From: S015-6 sp964479535
GTDB taxonomy: Bacteria > Desulfobacterota > DSWW01
NCBI GenBank assembly: GCA_964479535.1
Contig: CAYZMM010000004.1
Coordinates: 136,489 to 200,488 of the forward strand
Reading direction: 5' to 3'
DNA: 64,000 nt
Position 1 is the first letter of the stretch. Every line of letters begins with the position of its first letter. Below are positions 17,573 to 25,284 of this stretch, piece by piece. The notes under the pieces are model-generated. The model was not told where the DNA came from. It ran no database searches and was given only the letters and a program-made list of their open reading frames with translations. The translations under genes and the position numbers were made by a program.

Positions 17573-18910
17573 ATGCTGCGAAAGGGTTTGATACCGGTAT
17601 GGGTGGGAATCCTGGCTTTGAGCGGGATGTTTCTAATGGGGCAGGATACATGGGAGCCGGAGCCGCCGCCCCCTCCCGAGACGAAGTCCATCGACCTTTG
17701 CCAGAAAGATCCGGGCACGTGGGAATGTCTGGTGGACGGAGCGAGCGGAACCGTGTCCTACCAAGTGACGGGCCAGCCCGAGTTTGTCTTTGAGCTCGCA
17801 GCGCAAGGTCTGGATCCGGAGATGGATTACCGACTCATCTATTATGTTGACACGTACAGTCCTTGGAGATCGGGAAAGCCGGTGGGCATTTGCTTGTCGA
17901 ACGTGTTGACGCCGGAAACCGATGGTACGCTCGATTCCAGCGGCTCGGTGGTGACCGGAGACCTTCCCTGGCCGGACGATCTGAACTGCCCGGACGGAGC
18001 CAAGGTCTGGCTCGTCGCCGACGCGGACGCGGACTGCACGGGTCCGCGGATCCTTACGGCTTGGAATCCTGCTTCCTACCTTCTTGACGCGGTCGATCTC
18101 GACGACTGGGTGCAATTCGATGACCTCACGCAGGTCGTTCTGCCGTGCAACGAGGCACCGGTGGCGGACGCAGGGAGCGACCAGGCCGTCTCCCTGGCCG
18201 ACCTGGTCACCCTGGACGGCAGCGCCAGCTATGACCCGGAATCCGAGCCCCTGACCTACACCTGGTCTCTTGTCACCAAGCCGTCCGGAAGCGCCGCAGC
18301 ACTGGACAACCCGGCAGCGGCGGACCCGACCTTTACGGCGGACAAGGAAGGCCTCTACGAGGTGGAGCTCGTGGTGTACGACGGTGTCAAGGACAGTGCA
18401 CCGGACACGGTCTCCGTGACAGCCACCGCGCCCACCGCTACGGTCGACCTTTGCGAAAAGGATTCGAGCTGGGTGTGCAAGGACCCGCCGGGCGCAACAG
18501 CCACGCTCACGTACAACACGCTCGGAAACCCGGACCTCAACTTCACATTGAACGCCCAGGGTCTGGCAGCCTCCACGGACTACACGCTGATCTACTACCC
18601 CGACCCATGGCCCGGAAACGGGCTGCTCTGCCTGGCCAATGGCGTCTCGGAAAGCGACGGAACACTTGTCCTGGCGGGATCCGCAACGCCCGGCGACCTG
18701 CCTCTGATCTGCGATGACAATTGCGGAACAGGGGCCAAGATCTGGCTGGTCCCAACTGTGTACCTGGACTGCGGCGCCAAGACGATGCCGACCTGGTGTA
18801 ACGCCGGGTCCAGCTGTACGCAGCTTCTCTTCGACGCCACGGACAGCGATTGGATCAACTTCGACGATCTTTCGGACGACCCGGGGGCGTGCACAGGAGG
18901 AGGGTGTTAG
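17573..18910 (+). CDS. secreted PKD-domain protein with duplicated flanking module
   Basis: A 445-residue secreted protein with a hydrophobic N-terminal signal. A central PKD/cadherin-like beta domain (about 195-285; PVADAGSDQAVSLADLVTLD) is flanked by two copies of one module of about 140 residues. Each module starts with DLCxKD and ends in WxxFDDL. The copies share YxLIYY, NG/GICL and GAKxWLV signatures and are Cys-rich. The protein ends in CTGGGC. No enzyme motif is seen; an extracellular binding or structural role is likely. AGAAGGAGGAACGAA precedes the ATG. The next gene is of the same secreted, Cys-rich type. Confidence 0.65.
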   Translation: MLRKGLIPVWVGILALSGMFLMGQDTWEPEPPPPPETKSIDLCQKDPGTWECLVDGASGTVSYQVTGQPEFVFELAAQGLDPEMDYRLIYYVDTYSPWRSGKPVGICLSNVLTPETDGTLDSSGSVVTGDLPWPDDLNCPDGAKVWLVADADADCTGPRILTAWNPASYLLDAVDLDDWVQFDDLTQVVLPCNEAPVADAGSDQAVSLADLVTLDGSASYDPESEPLTYTWSLVTKPSGSAAALDNPAAADPTFTADKEGLYEVELVVYDGVKDSAPDTVSVTATAPTATVDLCEKDSSWVCKDPPGATATLTYNTLGNPDLNFTLNAQGLAASTDYTLIYYPDPWPGNGLLCLANGVSESDGTLVLAGSATPGDLPLICDDNCGTGAKIWLVPTVYLDCGAKTMPTWCNAGSSCTQLLFDATDSDWINFDDLSDDPGACTGGGC

Positions 18911-18961
18911 TAGCAGAGGAGTTCACATGGAAGCATAGGCAGACGCCCCACACGAACGGCA

Positions 18962-18997
18962 AGAGAAGGGCGGAGATTTTTGGCCCCGCCCTTCTCT
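18962..18997. terminator. stem-loop after the PKD gene
   Basis: Perfect 12-bp inverted repeat AGAGAAGGGCGG (18962-18973) and CCGCCCTTCTCT (18986-18997) with a 12-base loop, ending in CTT without a long T-run. It is a plausible terminator or attenuator between the two secreted-protein genes. Confidence 0.5.
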
Positions 18998-19045
18998 CTT
19001 GCGCCGGACCCACGAAGAGTTTACAGCATGAGAAAGGACGTGAAC

Positions 19046-20179
19046 ATGAAGACTGGCATCGCGACTGTGACGGCGCTTTTGCTTTTCGTGTCGGCCGCAC
19101 ATGCCTCCGCCCTGATCCTCGCGCCTGTGGAAAGGGGCGTTGAGTACATCTACCCGGAACCGGATGACTACCAGCTTGCCGTGGTGACGCTGGATTACGA
19201 GGTCATCAACCACAACTTCATAGCCCACCTGTCCGGAACGGGACTCAAGCCGGAGTTCACCTATCAGGTGAAGCTCGAGGGGATTCCGGCCTGCGCAGGC
19301 GGAAACGACGAGACGAACGAGCGAATCGGGTATGCGGGAAGATGGACCTGCCTGGACTGCGAGGCTTCGCCGGCAGGGAACAATCGGTCGGATGCCCAGT
19401 ACGAGGCGAACAAGCTCCTGCCCGACGGGGACCCGGACAAGGAGTGCATCGCCGGGTACCTGGTCTTCGACTGGTTCGTTGCCGATCCGAACGGAGACGC
19501 AGACGTCTGGGTCGAGACCGATGGAAGCTATCACGTCCTCTGGTGTGGGCCCACTTCGGGAAGCAACGCCGATCTCCATTCCGGATACACGCCGCCCACA
19601 TCCTACTGTGACGACGGAAAGTACTGTGCCGACCCGAACATCACACCCGAGATCGAGCGGCCCGCCTTCCAACGACTACCGGACGGGCAGTATACGGACG
19701 TCCGGTTCGTCCTCACCGAGGAAAGCTTCCACCAGAACTGCGGGACGTGGTGCTCCGTGCTGGCAAGGGAGATCCTCTTTGAGATCCAGGGGGACTACGA
19801 CGCGGACGCGGACGGCTGCGCAAACCTCATCGACCCGTATCCGAATGTGCGCAGTACGGATGCGGACGAAGACGGCTATGGGGCGGACTGCGACTGCGAC
19901 GACCAGAACGACGGCGTCCACCCCGAAGCCCTGGAGGGATCGGACCACGGGGGCACCTGCACGGACGACTTGGACAATGACTGTGACGGGTTCACGGACG
20001 AAGAGGACGAGAGCTGTGAACCGGCCGGGTCCTGGGGTGAAGCCGCGGTCGTCGAGGCCTCCGCTCTCAAACAGATCCCGGTCGAAAGGTGCTCGATCAT
20101 CAATCGGTTCGTGTCTCTCCTCTTCCCGATCGGCGTGATTCTGCTCATGCGCAGGCTTTCCTCGGGCAGGAAGAGGTAG
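19046..20179 (+). CDS. secreted MopE-like protein with C-terminal membrane anchor
   Basis: A 377-residue exported protein with an N-terminal signal (about 1-21). A Cys-containing globular part comes first, then an Asp-rich region with DxDxDG-type repeats (DADADG near 255, DADEDGYG near 275, DLDNDCDG near 318) in the style of the MopE metal-binding motif. The C-terminus has a Cys, a hydrophobic helix and basic residues (LLFPIGVILLMRR), the tripartite layout of surface-sorting tails, so the protein may be processed or anchored. The start at 19046 is favoured by the AAAGGACG upstream; an alternative ATG lies at 19028. Probably a calcium- or copper-binding surface protein. Confidence 0.65.
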   Translation: MKTGIATVTALLLFVSAAHASALILAPVERGVEYIYPEPDDYQLAVVTLDYEVINHNFIAHLSGTGLKPEFTYQVKLEGIPACAGGNDETNERIGYAGRWTCLDCEASPAGNNRSDAQYEANKLLPDGDPDKECIAGYLVFDWFVADPNGDADVWVETDGSYHVLWCGPTSGSNADLHSGYTPPTSYCDDGKYCADPNITPEIERPAFQRLPDGQYTDVRFVLTEESFHQNCGTWCSVLAREILFEIQGDYDADADGCANLIDPYPNVRSTDADEDGYGADCDCDDQNDGVHPEALEGSDHGGTCTDDLDNDCDGFTDEEDESCEPAGSWGEAAVVEASALKQIPVERCSIINRFVSLLFPIGVILLMRRLSSGRKR

Positions 20180-20211
20180 AGAAACAACACGAGAACGGAG
20201 TCTTCAGCAAG

Positions 20212-20234
20212 AAGGGGGCGGCCCACGCCCCCTT
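20212..20234. terminator. terminator-like hairpin
   Basis: AAGGGGGCG (20212-20220) pairs with CGCCCCCTT (20226-20234) around a 5-base loop, followed by TCGCTTG. It lies between the convergent MopE-like and zincin genes and may serve the former. Confidence 0.55.
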
Positions 20235-20291
20235 TCGCTTGTCAAGAGTGCAGCAAGCCGGCGTCATCCGACTCGCGCAGCAGCGGACCCG

Positions 20292-20669
20292 TCACCCGTA
20301 GCCGTACCGGTCCAGGACTTCCTCGTCGATGCCGAAGTGGTGGGCGATCTCGTGGACCACCGTGATCTCGATCTCTTCGGTCAGCTCCTCCACGGTTTCG
20401 CAGTACTCCTCGAGGGGCCGCTTGTAGATGACGATCACGTCCGGCTCCACCGTGGTGTCGAATACGCTCTTCTCACCGGCGGGAACGCCCAGGTAGGCAC
20501 CGAAGAGGGTATCTCCCTCCGGCACTTCCAGATCTTCCAGCACCTCGGGAGAGGGCTCGTCCTCCACCAGGATCGTCACTTCCCGGATGTGCTCCAGGAA
20601 TTCCTCCGGTATGCGCTCGAGTGCCTGTTCGACCGCCTGATCGAACGCTCCCGATGAGAGTCTGGGCAT
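20292..20669 (-). CDS. minimal zincin metallopeptidase-like protein
   Basis: A 125-residue protein of the small zincin family (PF06262 type). The zinc motif HEIAHHFG is near the C-terminus (about 106-113), after the acidic strand region IYKRPLEEYCE. The length is normal for the family, whose substrates are unknown. It is cytoplasmic. It lies downstream of the first succinate dehydrogenase pair on the same strand. Confidence 0.9.
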   Translation of the reverse strand: MPRLSSGAFDQAVEQALERIPEEFLEHIREVTILVEDEPSPEVLEDLEVPEGDTLFGAYLGVPAGEKSVFDTTVEPDVIVIYKRPLEEYCETVEELTEEIEITVVHEIAHHFGIDEEVLDRYGYG

Positions 20670-20815
20670 GGTGTCTGCCTCTCTTTGCCGGAGTCGAGAA
20701 TCCGTTCTTTGACGTTGAAGGGGTTCAGGTCCGCCATGTTCATCCCGAACACGTGTTCCATGGTGTCGTAGACGATCTTGGCGCCGCTTCCGATATGGGT
20801 GTAGGAACTCGGCAC
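20576..20815 (-). CDS. possible small protein between sdhB and zincin genes
   Basis: A 79-codon frame starting with GTG 12 bases after the upstream SdhB stop. The first 46 residues, before the overlap with the zincin gene, look protein-like (SGAKIVYDTMEHVFGMNMAD). The remainder is Arg/Ser-rich, as expected of a frame inside another gene. It could be a real short gene, a decayed gene fragment or chance. No family is recognised. Confidence 0.25.
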   Translation of the reverse strand: MPSSYTHIGSGAKIVYDTMEHVFGMNMADLNPFNVKERILDSGKERQTPCPDSHRERSIRRSNRHSSAYRRNSWSTSGK

Positions 20816-20826
20816 CTTCTCATGAT

Positions 20827-21546
20827 CTATTCATCCTGCTGCCGGGCGTCCTTGATTCTTCGCTTCGTGTGATTGATGTGCTTGGTGATCTTGATTCCCC
20901 GTGGACATGCGCGGGTACATTCGAAGTGGTTCTCACAGGCCCACACCCCGTCCGGATCGTCCAGTACGGGAAGCCGGTCGGCGAACCCGGCGTCCCGGGA
21001 GTCCTCCAGAAAACGGAATGCGTTCGCCAGGGCTGCGGGGCCCAGAAACTGCCGGTTGTTGTCGAGGATCGGGCACGCCGAATAACAAGCGGCGCACAGG
21101 ATGCAGTTCGTGGCGTCTCCGAAGGTGTCCCGCTCCTCCTGCGACTGGACCCTCTCCTTCTCCTCGACCGGCTCTTCATTGATCAGGAAGGGCTTTACAG
21201 TGCGGTACTTGTCGAAGAACTCGGTCTGGTCGACGACCAGGTCCTTGACGACCGGGAAGTGGCGCATGGGCTCCACGCGAATCGTTGCCCCCTCCTCGTC
21301 GGCCACGTCCCGGACCAGGGTCTTGCAGGCAAGGCGGTCCTTCCCGTTGATGCGCATCGCATCGGAGCCGCACACGCCGTGGGCGCAGCTCTTGCGGAAG
21401 GCAAGGGTCCCGTCCTGGAACTGCTTGATCTGCATGAGAACATCCAGGAGCCGATCGGTCGGTTCCGCCTCGACCTGGTAGCTCTGAAGAGCCGGCTCCA
21501 GGCCCTTTTCGGGGTTGGAACGCTGAATTTCGAGCGTGATCTTCAT
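20827..21546 (-). CDS. sdhB: succinate dehydrogenase/fumarate reductase Fe-S subunit (first copy)
   Basis: A 239-residue iron-sulfur subunit that passes electrons from the flavoprotein toward quinone. The [2Fe-2S] loop is CAHGVCGSDAM with a later C (LACKTL). The C-terminal clusters are CILCAACYSACP and CENHFECTRACPRGI. AAGGAGAAGAGG before the ATG at 21546 decides the start, 12 bases after SdhA. No membrane-anchor genes adjoin this pair, unlike the second complex at 56-59.6 kb. Confidence 0.92.
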   Translation of the reverse strand: MKITLEIQRSNPEKGLEPALQSYQVEAEPTDRLLDVLMQIKQFQDGTLAFRKSCAHGVCGSDAMRINGKDRLACKTLVRDVADEEGATIRVEPMRHFPVVKDLVVDQTEFFDKYRTVKPFLINEEPVEEKERVQSQEERDTFGDATNCILCAACYSACPILDNNRQFLGPAALANAFRFLEDSRDAGFADRLPVLDDPDGVWACENHFECTRACPRGIKITKHINHTKRRIKDARQQDE

Positions 21547-21560
21547 CCTCTTCTCCTTGT

Positions 21561-23297
21561 TCAATAGACCCTCGGCTTCGGTTCCCAGCGGGAGGTGTCC
21601 ACCTCCTTGGAGTCGATCTTAACCTCGTCTCCGTCCAGCCTGGCAAGGGTGTGACGAAGCCAGTTCCCGTCGTCCCGGTCCGGATAGTCCTCCCTCGCGT
21701 GCGCACCTCGACTCTCCCTCCGGTTCTCGGCGGAGGCGGCGGTGAGGAGCGCCAGGTCGAGGAGATTGCCCAGCTCGATCATCTCCAGCAGATCGGTGTT
21801 GAAGGTGCCGCTCCTGTCCTGGACGCGGACGTCCCGGTATTGCCCGCGCAGCTCCTGCATCTTCCCGACCGCCTGCTTCATGTCCGCTCCGTTTCGGTAG
21901 ATCCCCACCTTCTCCATCATCTCCACCTGCATCTCTTCCCGGATCGTGCCGGCCTGGGGGCCCTTCTTCCCATCCGTGAGCTCCCGAATCCTGGCCGCCG
22001 AGGGCTCCGCAGGGTCTTTGCCCATGGGGGGCGCGTCCGCCCCCTTCACGTATTCGGCGATGTGCTTGCCCCCTCTCCTGCCGAAGACCACGAGGTCGAG
22101 CAGGCTGTTCGTTCCCAGCCGGTTCGCCCCGTGGACGGAAACGCACGCACACTCCCCCACCGCATAGAGCCCTTCGTAGAGGCCCCCCTTTCCGTCGGAT
22201 ACCACCCGGCCGTCGATGTCCGTGGGGATGCCGCCCATGGCGTAGTGGGCCGTGGGCTGCACGGGGATGGGCTGCTCTGCCGGGTCCACCGCCAGGTAGG
22301 TCTTGCAGAACTCGGTGATGTCCGGAAGCTTGGAAAGGATGACCTCTTTGCCCAGGTGGCTGGCATCCAGGTGGATGTAGTCGTCGATCCGCTTGTCCCC
22401 TCGGATCCCTCGGCCCGCCCGGATCTCGGTGAGGATCGCCCGGGCGACCATGTCCCTCGGGGCGAGGTCCAGAAGGGTGGGCGCGTAGGTCTCCATGAAG
22501 CGCTGCCCCTCCCGGTTGAAGAGCCGGCCGCCTTCGCCGCGGACCGCCTCGGAGATCAGGATGCCCAGGCCGCGGATGCCGGTGGGGTGAAACTGGTAGA
22601 ACTCCATGTCCTCCATAGGCACGCCCCGCCGGGCGAGGACCGCAGGCCCGTCCCCCGTGTTCGCGTAGGCGTTCGACGTTATCTTGAAGATGCGGCCGAA
22701 TCCGCCGGTGGCAAAGAGCACCGCCTTCGCCTTGAACACGTGCAGTTCGCTCGTCGCGAGCTCGGCGGCGACCACACCGCCGCACCGGTTGCCCTCGAAG
22801 ATCACGTCCACGATCTGGTACTCGTCGAAGAAGGAGACCTGGTTCTTGATGCACTGCTGGTAAAGGGTCTGGAGGATCATGTGGCCCGTTCGATCCGCCG
22901 CGTAGCACGCTCTCCGGACCGCCGCCTCGCCGAAATTCCGCGTGTGGCCCCCGAAGCGCCGCTGATCGATCCGTCCCTCAGGGGTCCGGTTGAAGGGCAG
23001 GCCCCAGTTTTCCAGCTCGTAGACTGCCTGGACCGCATCTTCAGCGAGCAGCAGGGCGGCCTGCTGGTCCACGAGATAGTCTCCGCCCTTGACCGTGTCG
23101 AAGGCGTGCCACTCGGGCCTGTCCTCTTCAACGTTGCCCAGCGCCGCGCTGATCCCTCCCTGGGCGGCCCCGGTGTGGCTGCGTATGGGGTAGAGCTTGG
23201 AGATGACGGCTGTGCGGGCCTGCTTGCTCGCCTCCAGGGCCGCAAACAACCCGGAGCCTCCCGCGCCTACGATCACGGCCTCGAATTCGTGTACCAC
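21561..23297 (-). CDS. sdhA: succinate dehydrogenase/fumarate reductase flavoprotein (first copy)
   Basis: A 578-residue flavoprotein. The FAD-binding GAGGSG is at 11-16 and the histidine for covalent FAD is in SHTGAAQGG (His41). The dicarboxylate-site region contains HPTGIRG, and NRLGTNSLLDLVVFGRRG follows further on. It starts with GTG, preceded by GGGAGGAGTGAC. It is more similar in layout to mitochondrial/proteobacterial SdhA than to the second copy in this window. With no SdhC/D nearby, the pair either uses anchors encoded elsewhere or is a soluble-type complex. Confidence 0.93.
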   Translation of the reverse strand: MVHEFEAVIVGAGGSGLFAALEASKQARTAVISKLYPIRSHTGAAQGGISAALGNVEEDRPEWHAFDTVKGGDYLVDQQAALLLAEDAVQAVYELENWGLPFNRTPEGRIDQRRFGGHTRNFGEAAVRRACYAADRTGHMILQTLYQQCIKNQVSFFDEYQIVDVIFEGNRCGGVVAAELATSELHVFKAKAVLFATGGFGRIFKITSNAYANTGDGPAVLARRGVPMEDMEFYQFHPTGIRGLGILISEAVRGEGGRLFNREGQRFMETYAPTLLDLAPRDMVARAILTEIRAGRGIRGDKRIDDYIHLDASHLGKEVILSKLPDITEFCKTYLAVDPAEQPIPVQPTAHYAMGGIPTDIDGRVVSDGKGGLYEGLYAVGECACVSVHGANRLGTNSLLDLVVFGRRGGKHIAEYVKGADAPPMGKDPAEPSAARIRELTDGKKGPQAGTIREEMQVEMMEKVGIYRNGADMKQAVGKMQELRGQYRDVRVQDRSGTFNTDLLEMIELGNLLDLALLTAASAENRRESRGAHAREDYPDRDDGNWLRHTLARLDGDEVKIDSKEVDTSRWEPKPRVY

Positions 23298-23678
23298 GTC
23301 ACTCCTCCCGTTCTAAAGTCTGCTCGGTTGGGCCTCCTTCGTTCCGCTTTCCAGGAATCACGGTTCTAGACATTTGATTTCCCCTTCAGCGAATCCGTTT
23401 CATCTTCCGGGCGGGCACCCTTTCGGCCGCCTGCGGTGCCGGCCGTCTGGTGTCCTGTCTCGGAGATGGCATGACCGAGCGTCGTGCTGTAATCGGGGAC
23501 AGCCACCGATTTCCTAAGCCGGATGGACGGTCGACGCAGAGAGGAAATCGGTGGCTGTCCCCAATTACGCCCCGGCGTTCAGGTGGCACAGCTGTGCACC
23601 CGTATCTCTGGGACAGGAAACTGGCCTGATCCGAAGAGGTGGTGTATGCTGTGCGGAGGTCATTCCCGGAGTGGGACC
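23298..23678. other. 381-bp divergent intergenic region
   Basis: It separates sdhA (minus) from the first metallophosphatase gene (plus). It contains the REP-like hairpin at 23491-23566. I see no gene in it; short frames here are products of the repeat. Confidence 0.5.
23491..23566. repeat. REP/REPIN-like hairpin, second copy
   Basis: Inverted arms 23491-23514 and 23543-23566 (23 of 24 positions match) with the same GGGGACAGCCAC core as the hairpin at 11027-11079 but a longer loop (28 bases). The arms differ from the first copy outside the core, so each element has kept its own complementarity. Confidence 0.7.
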
Positions 23679-25112
23679 ATGTCACCGAGAGATTCCCTCA
23701 GACTCCAACCCCCCAGGTTGCACCTATCCCTGGCGCTCTTCGCAATCCTCTCCACCTTCGGCTGCCGTCCGGACGAAGGTCCGCGCCCTTCCAGGGGACG
23801 TTTCTTCGAGGTGGCTGAGGTCGTGGGCGTCGTCACCGATTCGTCGGCCGAGGTGTTCCTCCAGCTCGACGCCGACGCCTCCCCGGGCTTCTCCTTCAAG
23901 ATGGGCTACGACACCTTTCCTCACCCTTACGACCGCAGCTACCCTCTGGAAACACCGGTACAAACCGGCAGGGGGCCGGGCGAAAAGGTCGTCTTCTCCA
24001 TCCCGGACGGACTGAATCCGGACACGAAATACCACTACCGAATCGCCTACCGGCGGTCTTCCGGTGACCCGTGGGTCTGGCGCCCCGAGGGAGGCTTTCA
24101 CACGCGGCGGGACCCGGGGTCGCCTTTCCGGTTCTGCGTGATCACGGACTTCCACGATTCCACCCCGCCTGCGGACCCCCGTGTCGTTCGCATCGCCCGG
24201 AACGTGGCCGACGACGAGCCGGACTTCGTTGTCTCCCTGGGGGACATGATTCCGGTGAGCGACCAGGGCACGGGCAATCCTCCGAACTGCGGCCTCACCT
24301 ATCTGGCGTATTTCGGCTTCGGCGAGCAGGCGGCCTCCTGGGCTTACGTGCACGCACTGTCCCGGATTCTGAACGCCTTCACCCCTTCCGCCATGCTCGT
24401 CTGGGTCAACGGCAACCACGAGGGCCTGGCCGGATACCTTTCCCGGTGTGCCGAGTACGGCTGGACCCTCAGGGAAAGGAAGAAATACATTCCCCTCCTG
24501 GACCACGCGGAGCCGAACGGATTCTTCGGGGACCTGGTCTGGGGGGATGTCCACATCATCTGGCTGGATCCGCTGGCCTTCTCGACCTACGATCCCTACA
24601 TGTCGAACCGTCCGGAAGGCTATGCGCTCGGAGAGGAGCAGCAAGACTGGCTCGAGGAGACACTCGCCGGGTCCACTTCGAGGTGGAAGATCCTCTTAGC
24701 CCACACCCTCTTCGGCGGGGGAGGCCCGAACTTCGGCTGCATGCCCGGCAGGTCATACGCCCGCGGCAACGCCAATTACGTCGATGTTCCCGGCACCGAC
24801 CAGATCCACATCCAGTCCCTGATGGAGGCATACGGGGTGAATGCCTATTTCTACGGGCACGACCACATGTACTCCGTGTCCGAGTACGGTGACAGCGGCG
24901 TGAAGTACGTCCTGGCCGGAACGGGCCATGAGAGCGAGTGGACCGAGTGTCTGGAGGACCGCTACGCGCCCTGGGAAGTGATCCTGGACGAGGTCGGGCA
25001 CCTGCGGGTGGATGTGAACACGGATTCCATGGTCATCCACTACATCCGGGCGGCGCTGGACGAAACGAACGCCGAGCTGCTGGCCACCCACGAAGTCGTT
25101 TCCTCCCCCTGA
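23679..25112 (+). CDS. metallophosphatase lipoprotein, copy 1
   Basis: A 477-residue lipoprotein (lipobox near STFGC, Cys about 29) with an N-terminal fibronectin-like domain (about 45-140; VVGVVTDSSAEVFLQ), as in purple acid phosphatases. The calcineurin-like catalytic domain carries DFHDS, VSLGDM, VNGNHEG, AHTLFGG and FYGHDHMYS. It hydrolyses phosphate esters in the periplasm or at the surface. GGAG seven bases before 23679 supports this start; 23646 is an alternative. A close tandem paralogue follows. Confidence 0.85.
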   Translation: MSPRDSLRLQPPRLHLSLALFAILSTFGCRPDEGPRPSRGRFFEVAEVVGVVTDSSAEVFLQLDADASPGFSFKMGYDTFPHPYDRSYPLETPVQTGRGPGEKVVFSIPDGLNPDTKYHYRIAYRRSSGDPWVWRPEGGFHTRRDPGSPFRFCVITDFHDSTPPADPRVVRIARNVADDEPDFVVSLGDMIPVSDQGTGNPPNCGLTYLAYFGFGEQAASWAYVHALSRILNAFTPSAMLVWVNGNHEGLAGYLSRCAEYGWTLRERKKYIPLLDHAEPNGFFGDLVWGDVHIIWLDPLAFSTYDPYMSNRPEGYALGEEQQDWLEETLAGSTSRWKILLAHTLFGGGGPNFGCMPGRSYARGNANYVDVPGTDQIHIQSLMEAYGVNAYFYGHDHMYSVSEYGDSGVKYVLAGTGHESEWTECLEDRYAPWEVILDEVGHLRVDVNTDSMVIHYIRAALDETNAELLATHEVVSSP

Positions 25113-25129
25113 CCCGCACATTGCACGAA
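25113..25129. repeat. relic end of the 200-bp palindromic element
   Basis: 17 bases beginning CCCGCACATTGCACGAA match the end of the element at 1477-1676 at 15 positions. It again lies directly after a stop codon. No partner end was found nearby. Confidence 0.45.
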
Positions 25130-25166
25130 GCCTTCCGGTACGACGGCATATTCTCGCCAATAAAAG

Positions 25167-25196
25167 TTGTTCACCGAGAATAAAATGTGATATAGA
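25167..25196 (+). promoter_or_regulatory. promoter of metallophosphatase copy 2
   Basis: TTGTTC (25167-25172), 18 bases, TATAGA (25191-25196). An inverted repeat ATTCTCG (25150-25156) and CGAGAAT (25175-25181) overlaps it and could be an operator. Confidence 0.45.
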
Positions 25197-25284
25197 ACCG
25201 TATCCTCCTGACGGATGCAGCATGCCGGGCACCGCCGGGACAGGGCACTCCATGAATCGAGATAGAAGGCGCGAGGAAAGAAGG

